Shown piece after piece: positions 1-12,206 of a DNA stretch of 64,000 bases. Source of the DNA: Ciona intestinalis (Eukaryota > Chordata > Ascidiacea > Phlebobranchia > Cionidae). The stretch spans positions 186,001 through 250,000 of the forward strand of contig NW_004190416.2 of the NCBI RefSeq assembly GCF_000224145.3, in the 5' to 3' direction. Under the pieces are notes generated by a model. It was not told the origin of the DNA. It did not search any database and was given only the letters and a program-made list of their open reading frames with translations. Position 1 is the first letter of the stretch. Each line of letters begins with the position of its first letter. Position numbers and translations under genes: made by a program.

Positions 1-109
1 CTCCTTTACTACCAGTATCTTTCCTCTTGTGACGTAGTAGAATCGATCAGGGGATCTCCCCTGTTGCGCAAGTACTCGCCCGTTTTCGTAACTGTAAGTT
101 CGTAAATTT

Positions 110-315
110 AAAACCCTAACCGAGAGGTTACAGGTTCAAGGCTTGTTGCTGCCACAATTTTGGGCTTATACGTGTCCTTGGGCAAGACAGTTACCTACGA
201 TTGCTTTATTCAATGGTTACTATAATGGGTTGTCTAAATTGTCAGCTATATACATACTATAACGACTGTCATTTTCCGGCCACGCGATGATAAAGCTAGT
301 TACGTTCATTTATAC
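110..315 (+). repeat. tRNA-derived SINE copy
   Basis: The copy has a B-box-like GGTTCAAGGCT near 131, followed by the family body (ccttgggcaagacag, then tgggttgtctaaattgtcag) and the recurrent tail with ataacgactgtc and ggccacgcga. The same body and tail recur at many other places in the window, which is the main evidence that it is an interspersed element. Confidence 0.65.
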
Positions 316-584
316 CTCTCGTACGCCACCAGCCGACCAAATTTATCCTCAGTTTCGTATGAGGTTGGCCCAAGCATCGTTCTAATTGCGCCATTTGCTC
401 TGAGGAACGACGTCACTTTTTTGACATCTTTTTCTGTTCTGAAATCTGGAGGTGTGCATAGAATCATTCGGATTTCCCAACTTATCTGGAGATAATAAAC
501 ATATATTTCTGCTACCATGCACAATGTAAATAGGCTTTTAGCGGCTCATCTAGTATGGATATAATATACATGCTTAAATACGTA

Positions 585-690
585 TATAGTAGGGTGGGGT
601 AAAATGGGACAACTTTAGCACATAATATCCAAATAGCCTGATCGTGTTTTAAACAATTAACAACTGTCTATGGAAGTCGGGGAATCAACA
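585..690. repeat. MITE fragment (one terminus)
   Basis: Starts with the family terminus TATAGTAGGGTGGGG and continues with the shared core (cacataatatcc, gatcgtgttttaaac, caattaacaa). It has no matching opposite end, so it is truncated. Confidence 0.7.
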
Positions 691-1078
691 GCAAAACAAT
701 AGTTGTTAAAACACGCTATGTGTATAAAATGTGGGAAAGAGTCTCAGTTAAAAAGCGTGGCTGTTGCACCTAAAATAGTAAAACTAGCTTAATATCACAA
801 TGTAAACGATAAAAGCACCTTAAGCTCCAAAATCAAACAGATTTAACTACTTGTATAGCGTATTTAATGGCAAACCTATAAACTCACAGCGTCCCCGTTA
901 AACCTATAAAACCATACACTTACAACGCCATAGATATCTTCACATATGTTTAGGTATCTACACTTACACTACTTCTCTCAACGACCGACATATCGACTGT
1001 TTGAATTTGATGTGTGAAGGTCAGCTCGCCAGACTGGACCGCAATTCTGTTAACAAAGCGTGACTTATTGCACCTTTT

Positions 1079-1426
1079 ATAGTACTGTGGGGGAAAGACA
1101 TAATACCTTCAGCACCTAATATCATATAGTAGGATGGGGGAAGATGGGACACATGTAGTGCAGAATATCCAAATATCCTGATCGTGTTTTAAACATTTAA
1201 CAACGGTCTATGGGAGTCGTAGGGATACGGATTTATATTTATTTGAATTTTCTTTGTTTACTACTAAATGTGACCAGTCAATAGAATGGTAAGGTGTCCC
1301 ATCTTTCTCCACCCTACTATAATATCCTGATCGTGTTTTAAACAATTAACAACGATCGTTTACTACCAAATGGGTCGAGAAAACAGAATGGAAAGGTGTC
1401 CCATCTCCCCTCACCTTTCTATACTT
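1079..1426. repeat. MITE cluster: fragment, full copy, fragment
   Basis: A left-end fragment (TAGTACTGTGGGGG, 1079-1123) abuts a full copy at about 1125-1320 bounded by inverted termini. That copy abuts a third, truncated copy ending near 1426. Head-to-tail packing suggests repeated insertion at the TA dinucleotides of earlier copies. Confidence 0.7.
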
Positions 1427-1504
1427 TAAACTATATTCGAACATATGAGTTGTACATGATGACAAGCTTGACGGATAAAATAAAAACAACAATCACCCAC
1501 AAAG

Positions 1505-1550
1505 ATATATAGTAGGGTGGGGGAGATGGGACACCTTTTTATTCTAGCAT
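1505..1550. repeat. MITE terminal fragment
   Basis: Only the terminus (TATAGTAGGGTGGGGGAGA with gggacacctttttattcta) is present. The rest of the element is missing. Confidence 0.6.
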
Positions 1551-2159
1551 ATTTGGATTAAGTATGGGTTTAAAGAGAATTGGTGTGACCGCCAACTATA
1601 TACGAGTATTATCGGGATTCTGTTAAAATGTCACCTTACGCATTGAACCTTTATAGTAAATCCATATACATATTGAATACGTTATATTATTACCGTTTTC
1701 GCATTCTGAAACAGCGTAGGAGAAGCATCACACTTCGCACAATACGCCGGAAAGAATCCAGCAACTGTTACGAAAAAACATGACATTCTAAACAAAGACT
1801 TTTTTTAAAAAAAACGTAACACTATAAACAACTGTTTTTTGCTACATAAGGCTTTCGGGATTCTTGCTATTACACTTGGTTACATTGAAATTACTATAAT
1901 ACCATATTGGTGGCTCATCGGGTATAAAAACGTAATGTATTTCCAACGTTTCGTCTGTTATGCGGCGACTTCATCAGGGAACTAATACCAATATGTTATT
2001 TACACTATGCCTGTTAGCAGTAGTAACAGAATACTATATAATACCTTTCCAGGAGGATGGTACTTGCTTCCAAAAATTACTGATTTTCTGCTTTGTCTCC
2101 GTCCATTCAACGCCATTGATGCTTCCATTCTCTGCAATGTAAAATATATAGAAATTCAC

Positions 2160-2265
2160 GCTTCCATATATAGACCGTTGTTATAGTTCTTAAAACACTA
2201 TTGGAAAATATGGGATTTAGATGATAACGGTATATCCCATTTTACCCCACAGTACTATATAACAA
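2160..2265. repeat. MITE 3' fragment
   Basis: Contains gaccgttgtta and aaaatatggga from the core and closes with cccattttaccccacagtactata, the inverted form of the ACTGTGGGG terminus. The other end is absent. Confidence 0.6.
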
Positions 2266-2957
2266 AATATATATATAGGAACAATTGTTCGAAAAAATGT
2301 TGTATAGGGCCACTTGTCACTATAACGTGTTCAATATATACATCAGCAATCAAATTATACGAAATGTCAATGAACATTCGAAAACTGGCGGTGACCCAAC
2401 CCCAATTATGAATATACCTTGTGTATATTATCAAGGCCAGTTAAGGTCGCGATTCGGACGCTTGGGTCTCCATTAGGCGCTGCTATGTAAGTAAGAGACA
2501 ATCTTCTATCTCGTAGCTTTCTTGTAGTCATGTTTAAACTTATCATTTGTTCCTCGCTGCTACTATATTGTGGATAAACGTAACTACAAAGTATGACTAT
2601 GAGAGTTGCTGTGCATCAGACTTAGTTTTTTTCTTTAGTTTGAACTTCTAATTTTTTCTAATATGCACAAAATACTTTTCCCATCTTAAATATACAATCT
2701 GAAAAAAACATTTTACTTAGAAAAACATTTAACTTAAAAGAATCATAACGAACCAAACGCTTTCTAAACGTTTATGTTCTAGTTGCTTTTCAACTGTGTG
2801 GTTGAGGATGCATCAACGGCTAGAGTTCGCAATATTGACTTTGTTCGAGTAATGATTTATAAAATGTTTGTTTTCAGACACCGCGCTTTTATGATAATTA
2901 CGCCAATCCCTCCCAAGCCCCCGAGTGTTTGTTAATGTCATTTTGCATTAGCAGTAT

Positions 2958-3112
2958 CTATAATAGGTTGGGGTAAGATGGTCTAAGTTTTCATTTTCTT
3001 TTATCGGCTCATTCAGTGGTAAACAAAGAAGAGTTTAAAACACAATCAGGAAATGTGTTTTTTTGCCGGTATCCATCTTTAACGGTATCCATCTTACCTC
3101 GCAATGCTATAC
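2958..3112. repeat. Degenerate MITE copy
   Basis: Both ends are recognisable (tataataggttggggtaaga and cttacctcgcaatgctata), with aacaaagaagag core sequence between. It is shorter and more diverged than the full copies. Confidence 0.55.
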
Positions 3113-3360
3113 GTAGAGAATTGCCAAACAGTTTTCAAACTCTATTGATCTTTTCGGCACAATAACACAATGGCCAAACTACTTTTGAGCTTTGCGTTCG
3201 TGGACAATTTAAACTCACATTGGGGCTACAGGTCAATTGTATCAATCCGTTTCTGTTTTTGTTGGGTCAATTGGGCAACGTTTGAAAAGTGTACGCAGCG
3301 GTTAAGCACACAATGTCAAGCCCGGACGTCAATCGAAAACCGACACTTTAAATATTTAGG

Positions 3361-3541
3361 TATAGTAGGGTGGGGGAAGATGGGACACTTTTCCATTCTA
3401 TTTTCTCGGTAGTAAACGAAGAGCATTTAAAGAATTATAAAACCGTATCCTTACGACTCCCATAGACCGTTGTTAATAGTTGAAAACAAGGGATATTTTA
3501 GATATTATGTGCCAAAGGTGTCCCATCTTACCTCGCAGTAT
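3361..3541. repeat. MITE, near-complete copy
   Basis: About 180 bp bounded by TATAGTAGGGTGGGGGAAGA and the inverted ttacctcgcagta end, with the family core (gtaaacgaagag, cccatagaccgttgttaa) between. Confidence 0.75.
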
Positions 3542-3709
3542 TAATGTGTATATTTTATCTTACCATGACTTTTTGCCGTAGAAACTCGGACGCCCCTTTT
3601 CGTGTCGTAGCATTTCTCCTGTTGTTGTCAAACACTTCAATCTTGAGAATATTGTCCGGTGCTTGCCATCCTAGATGGGGATAAATAGGTTTTATTGTAT
3701 ATAGTTGTT

Positions 3710-3935
3710 ACAGTGCATTTTGTAACCGGTGGGTATTGGTTCGAAGCTGGATGCTGCTACTATTGGCGAAATGCTGTCGTATTCTATTTTATGTGAGAGG
3801 TCCCACAGCGTGGCACGCTATATGCGTCCTAGGACAGGATTTAATAACAATTTACCCATTATCCTTTAACTGTGATTGGGTAAATCACCGAATGTTAATT
3901 ACTTGTATCCCAAACTCAGTAGGTCGATTTAGACA
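3710..3935 (+). repeat. SINE-like composite copy
   Basis: A B-box-like ggttcgaagct followed by ggatgctgctac matches the SINE head seen elsewhere. It then runs into the second recurrent repeat (gtgagaggtcccacagcg, tggcacgc) and a diverged tail with gggtaaatcaccgaatg. The order of the pieces suggests one element inserted into another. Confidence 0.45.
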
Positions 3936-4805
3936 ATAATTTGAGTTACGAAAACGCAACGATCTATGATATAACTTTGATAAAAAGTAAGTTCCATAAA
4001 TCTGCATTGATTTTTTATCACGCTCAAAGCAAAATGATTGACCAAGTAGCATAAAAACACAACTTATTATATTAGGTATGAGAGTCTACGTTCATAAGGG
4101 GTTCCTAAATCTGCACCGATAAGTTATCATTCTTGAAGCAGAAAGCTGGACCAAATAATCTATGTCTGACAACAACAAACATAATACAACCTACCTAATT
4201 CCCAGGTCGCCTTTGTAGGTGATGGTGTAGCAAACTCCCGGTCTAACATTTTGTCCATAACCCGGAAAATCTTTGGCTTGAATAAAAGCTCTAACTTTCG
4301 TTGTATTTATTTATTCCTTCCAAGATACCGCATTCGTAGCTTTCATAACAATAGCGCTCATTCTTCTCACGTTGAAGTTGTGTATTTCGTGGTTTTGGTC
4401 CTTGGTTTGTTAGCACTTCTCACAGAAACGTGTATTAATATTTTCCCAACGCTTCGTCTTCATTGTGAAACGTTCCGCTATTTCTAGACATCAAAGAACG
4501 AAACTGCGCACGACACAATGAGCTCTTACTATCTCGTATGCGAGACAAATAAGACGAATTGACGGCGAACGGAGATTTGGTCTGGCTTTGTGCGAACCCA
4601 AATTAGATATGGATCGCTACAGACCACTGGTGTTTACACAACATCCAAAGACTAGGAGATACCCGATGTCAAATAATCGTTACGCAACCTATCCTCTACG
4701 CCTAAGTTTGCTCAATGTAATATGTATGTAATAGAAGCAAACACCACTATTTCTGATTTACAGTAATTTTCTTCTTGTAGACTAAAAATATAATATTCAT
4801 ATATT

Positions 4806-5002
4806 TATAGTAGGATGGGGTAAGATGGGGTTACCTTTTTATTCTATTTTTCGTTCTATTTAGTAGTAAACAAAGAGCATTTAAAGAATTATAAAACCGT
4901 ATTCCCACGACTTCGACAGGCCGTTGTTAATTGTTTAAAACACGATCAGGAAATATGGGATATTATGTTCTAAAGGTGTCCCATCTTACCCAACAGTACT
5001 AT
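4806..5002. repeat. MITE, near-complete copy
   Basis: Runs from TATAGTAGGATGGGGTAAGA to the inverted terminus cccatcttacccaacagtac, with the standard core. Confidence 0.72.
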
Positions 5003-5205
5003 CAATATAGACGCCTTAAATTAAAGATTCATCAATTAAGAGTTTCAAATTATAGGAACCATGTTTGGAATATGAAAGTGATTAGTGCGTCCACCACTCA
5101 ATACGTGTTTGTCCACCTGCAACAAACTAGAAGTGCGGCGAGTGTTGCTTTTTCAGCTTAATCCTCCCTAAGTTTTCTAAAGTGGAACGCTGGTTGGTGT
5201 TGGTT

Positions 5206-5390
5206 AACATTTTGCTATTTTTCACTCTATTTTCCCGTCACATTTGGTAGTAAACAAAGAACATTCAAATAATTATAAAACCGTATCTTCACCACTCTCA
5301 TAGACCGTTGTTAATTGTTTAAAACACGATCAGAATATTTTGATATTATATGCTAAAGGTGTCCCATCTTACCCCACAGTACTATAACAG
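5206..5390. repeat. MITE copy with worn 5' end
   Basis: The core (ttggtagtaaacaaagaac, gaccgttgttaattg) and the closing cttaccccacagtactata are clear. The opening terminus is barely recognisable. Confidence 0.6.
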
Positions 5391-5679
5391 CATATCCACA
5401 GCTGAACTTAGTTTTATGCCCCTTTTGGAAAAATCAGTTTAGTTTGATCATTTACATTTTAGGTATAGTGGGCCCAGTTTTATGCTTAATGGTGATATGC
5501 AAATGTAATGAGTATACCAGCAAGCTTATATGGCAACTACAGGCCTAAACGTTTAAATCTTAAAACATTTTTGATCTCTGAAACTAGCGCTCCCCCAAAC
5601 GTTTTACATCTGCGATGTCTCTTATTATTTCCGTCATAACATTGCCACGTTAGGAGAAAATGCTTCACGTGTACACACA

Positions 5680-5688
5680 CACACACAG
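5680..5688. repeat. Short (AC)n microsatellite
   Basis: A short run of alternating a/c lies about 90 bp before the GALE start codon, in what is probably the 5' UTR or promoter. Confidence 0.6.
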
Positions 5689-5744
5689 TAGTATCCGTTT
5701 ACGTAAAGATATGGGCTATTACGCATTCCGATCATTTGTGGTAA

Positions 5745-8619
<2,875 letters not shown>

Positions 8620-9624
8620 GAGCAAGCTAAGTATATGTTGTATACAGAGTATTATTTAACCAGAGATTTATAATGTAATCACTTTTTATTATTTTTAACA
8701 TACTATTTTTCGTATAAATTGAATATATAGTAGGGTGGGAAAGACGGGACACCTTTAGCACATAATATCCTAATATTCTGATCGTGATTTAAATAATAAA
8801 CACCGGTGTATGGAAGTCGTAAGGATACGGTTTTATAATTATTTGAATGTTCTTTGTTTACCCCAAAGTGGGAAGAAACAATATATTGAGAAGTTGTCCC
8901 ATCTCCCCCCAACCTACTGTACTATTTATATTTGTATTGGTATTTGGTACACGCTATTAAACTATTTTTAACATACTATTTTTCTTATAAAGTGAATATA
9001 CTATTTATATTTGTAATGGTACACACTATTATTGTTTTAACTTGAGATTATCTTACACCTATTTCTTCAATGGATATGAATTATTATATTTAGATTGTTT
9101 GTTTTTATCATGTCTTACTCACTGTATTGTTTTATTTAGAAACTAACTTATTCATTTTAAGGTGCAATATCTATGTTTTGTAACTGTGTTCTTGTATTTA
9201 GAAAATTAAAATATGTGCTAAAGTGATCTGGTTGTCCTTGTGCAATTCCTCTCAAATCGAATGCATGTTTACACACAACCATCAATTTAATAAGAGTTTT
9301 TTTATTTAACATAAAGAGAACAAAATCGCTCGTCCAAAAACTCGTAATACAGTTACTCATACCACCACTAAGCAATAAACAATATGCAACAAAGCAGGAT
9401 TTGTGATTCATAACGCTCAAACTAAAGCTTTGTCAACATTTATAATCTGTAGTTAGTAGTGAAATATTTTGGTAAAAGAACACAAATTCAAGGATTCAGT
9501 ATTTTGCGCACAGTATTGCACAAACAAAACAACTTTGATTAAAATATGAATACTAAAATATTAAATATAATAACTGTAACAACCAATATAGGCAATTTAA
9601 ACATCGCATAAATACAAAGCGTTT
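8620..9624. other. Convergent intergenic region GALE / DnaJ
   Basis: Holds the 3' UTRs of both convergent genes and one MITE. AT-rich and otherwise featureless. The run ttttttatttaacat near 9300 contains TTTATT, a possible poly(A) signal for the minus-strand DnaJ gene. Confidence 0.5.
8727..8935. mobile_element. MITE copy downstream of GALE
   Basis: Starts TATAGTAGGGTGGGAAAGAC and closes with ccatctcccccc and aacctactgtact. The core is shared with the other copies. It lies about 110 bp after the GALE stop, so it may be part of the 3' UTR. Confidence 0.72.
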
Positions 9625-11450
9625 CTACGGTAGGACATCTTTTAAAACATTTTTGTTCTGCCGTGTGAGGTAGTCTGGGAATACAATGTTAAAGTTGACA
9701 AGCAGGTCGCCTCTTCTGTGCGGCTGCTTGGGTAATGGTAGCCCTTCTCCTCTTATTCGCTTCTGTGTATCTGGTTTAATGATATCAGTACAAGGTAACG
9801 GGATGTTACGACCGTTGTCCAGTGTTGGGATCATTGCTGTAAATCCAGTAAGAGCCTGGAAAAAGAAAAGAATGTTAAATGTATGATCTTTATTATTTGA
9901 AATGGATGCTAGATGTGGTTCAGAGTTAGCTAGGCCTTTAGTTATCTGAACTGTTACACACTATTAGGTCTCAGATCTGTTGAAACACATTATTTATTAT
10001 TACAGCTATTGTAATGGAATTATGGTAAAGGGTGTTGGATTTAGGACTTCAGTTAAACAATCACCGATGTACAAGTTATATGCCCACCTGTTTTAATGTA
10101 ACAGTGTCTGTATATATAATGTTGCTGCCATCCCTTTTAAACTTGTCATGCTCTGTGTCTTTCAATGTAAACACAATATCAGCGGGGATTGTGTTCGGTT
10201 TTTCATCGCCTTCTTTTGGGAACGTTATTTTTGTTCCTTCCTGTTAAATAAATCAACATGGTTAACCATGGAAAGTAATTGAAAATTATTAAGACTGTTT
10301 TCTGTTAAATAATCTATTCCCAGGTCTTGACATTTATGACAATTATGATGAAAAATTGTCATTAAAAAACATAGTCCTTTACTTTACGGAAGCTCTGGTT
10401 TTGCGAGACCCATGTTCTGTGTACAAGTCACAATAACATAAATATGCAGTTTTAATCAAAAGGAATTGTCTCTCTTACCTTCCAGCCTTTCTTGATATCG
10501 ATGTTTAATATTTTGTCTTCATTTCTTGTTGAATATCCATCAGGATTGAGTCGTTTGCGAGTAATCTTCATTTTCCTTGAACCTCCTTTGTATATGTCCT
10601 CAAGGGAACACTGTGAATATTCAATGTGATATTAAGATTATATATAAGCCATAAATTTCTTTTCATCTGTTTAAAAAGTGCTGGATCTTACGGTGGGTGT
10701 ACGTGTAGGCAAAATACCAAAATCACATGTGAAGTGCAGTGTAATTTAATACACCTTTGTCCTTTACCAACACAGTGTGATTTAGCTGGTTTTGGAGTAT
10801 AACTACAGCTATTTTCAATTTGGGTCTCAAAGGTTCTATTATACAACTTAAACTAAAAATTTAGTTTATACATAACATTTTTCAGCCATAGCTAATGGGG
10901 TATGATGTACCTTTAAATCGCAATGTATTGGAGGGTCCTGGGTTGGCTGGCCACGCTGGGAGAACTGGCATGAGACATTATCCGCTCTGTGCCTTGGGGA
11001 GCCCCTTGAAAAGTTAGACTGAAAGAAGCTGCCTGGTCCAAAGTGCATCCCATCACCTCCTTGACCAAATGAACCATCCGAATTTTCAAACATCATGTCT
11101 TCAACGTCGTTCTGGCCTCCGAAAAAGCTCGCAAATGGGTTTGAAGTGCCGAAAAACGCTTCAAATGTTGCTTTCGGGTCCCCATGGAAGGAATATGAGT
11201 AAGAGTCCCCATCTTTTGACATACCACCATTCAACCCTTGTTCTCCATGAGTGTCATACATTTTCTTTTTCTCAGGGTCGCTAAGTACTTCATAAGCCTC
11301 AGCAATCTCTTTAAACTTTTCCTCAGCGCTTGCACTCTTGTTTTTGTCAGGATGGTATTTCAAAGCAAGTTTTCTGTAAGCTTTTTTAATCTCATCTTCA
11401 CTCGCCGATTTTGAGATACCGAGGACTTTGTAATAATCTTTTCCCATCAT
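9625..11450 (-). CDS. DNAJB1/4/5: DnaJ/Hsp40 subfamily B co-chaperone, four exons
   Basis: Type II J-protein that delivers clients to Hsp70 and stimulates its ATPase. Coding exons in transcript order: 11450-10911, 10610-10479, 10240-10088 and 9855-9625, all in phase 0, giving 351 aa, close to the 340-350 aa of human DNAJB1, DNAJB4 and DNAJB5. Residues 1-70 form the J domain with the essential HPD at 33-35. A short Gly/Phe-containing linker follows ([14 protein letters not shown], then [10 protein letters not shown]). The C-terminal client-binding domains carry [30 protein letters not shown] and [11 protein letters not shown], all diagnostic of this subfamily. There is no CxxCxGxG zinc domain, which excludes class A. 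Two adjacent Met codons start the frame, and MGKDYY at residue 2 is the conserved start in vertebrates. The paralog cannot be settled by eye. Promoter elements upstream point to heat-shock control. Confidence 0.95.
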
Positions 11451-11704
11451 TTCAGTTTTGCTTCAGTATTTTCTTAAAAACGAAACGATTCTAAAAACAA
11501 GTTGTAGGAATTAGTAAATGATAAAACAGAAATTTACTCAGAAAACATATGTTACTTTGACGCTAAACTATGGATTTGGAGCAACGATAAATCCATATTA
11601 TACTTCAGTTCTAAAATCTAAAACGAAGCGCTTACCTATTTCCTTTACTTTGTTAACGCTTATAACCGTCTGCAAAGCTCTATTGCTTCCCTAGGTTATA
11701 AAAC

Positions 11705-11720
11705 AATACCTATATAAGCA
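11705..11720 (-). promoter_or_regulatory. TATA-like box of the DnaJ gene
   Basis: On the minus strand the sequence reads gcTTATATAGg. It lies about 260 bp before the DnaJ start codon and about 80-130 bp downstream of the heat-shock elements, the usual order in a heat-shock promoter. A second candidate, TTTTATAA, sits just downstream at about 11697-11704. Confidence 0.5.
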
Positions 11721-11798
11721 ATCTGTATTGTTAATTCTTGTTCTGTCGCACGTATGAACAGCTGGCACCACACATCTTCATTTCTACGTTTGTTTTTC

Positions 11799-11838
11799 TT
11801 TCTCGAAATAGCTCCCGAATACGAGAATGTTCTCGAAT
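11799..11838 (-). promoter_or_regulatory. Heat-shock elements upstream of the DnaJ gene
   Basis: Positions 11824-11838 read aGAAtgTTCtcGAAt, a perfect three-unit nGAAnnTTCnnGAAn HSF-binding element. At 11799-11808 tTTCtcGAAa gives a further inverted pair, and cGAAt at 11816-11820 adds another unit. HSF1 binding to such arrays drives stress induction of Hsp40 genes across animals. The motif is direct sequence evidence. Regulation of this particular gene is inferred from its position about 370 bp before the start codon. Confidence 0.75.
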
Positions 11839-12206
11839 AATACGTCATAATATACCAACACAGACATCGTAAACGGTATTGTGACGTAAGGAGAAACTGA
11901 CTTTTGTCGAGCTATTTTCATTCATGGACGTGGGAAATTTCGTTTGAACAAGTACTGTGCAAAATTAACGCCTACAATGTTAATTTGATGTGTAAATTTT
12001 ACGTAAATTGCTTATACACGGCCTTTAGCTTTGCGCTACACACGCAGTTACCAAGCGTGCGGGGATTTTAAACCACTCGTATAAAACAGTTCTCTTTTTC
12101 TGCCACATAAAGGGCAGTAAAATTATACAGGCTAATTTTTATTAACGTGAAGCAGGAATGCAAAGATTATTTGATTAACAAATTGTACATATTAAGAAAA
12201 GCTGGA

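Larger units (their letters stand above)
11451..12206. other. Intergenic region between aquaporin 3' end and DnaJ 5' end
   Basis: Both flanking genes are on the minus strand, so this 756-bp spacer is the DnaJ promoter plus the end of the aquaporin transcript. It is free of the window's MITEs and SINEs, in keeping with a conserved regulatory role, and contains the heat-shock and TATA-like elements listed separately. Confidence 0.55.
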
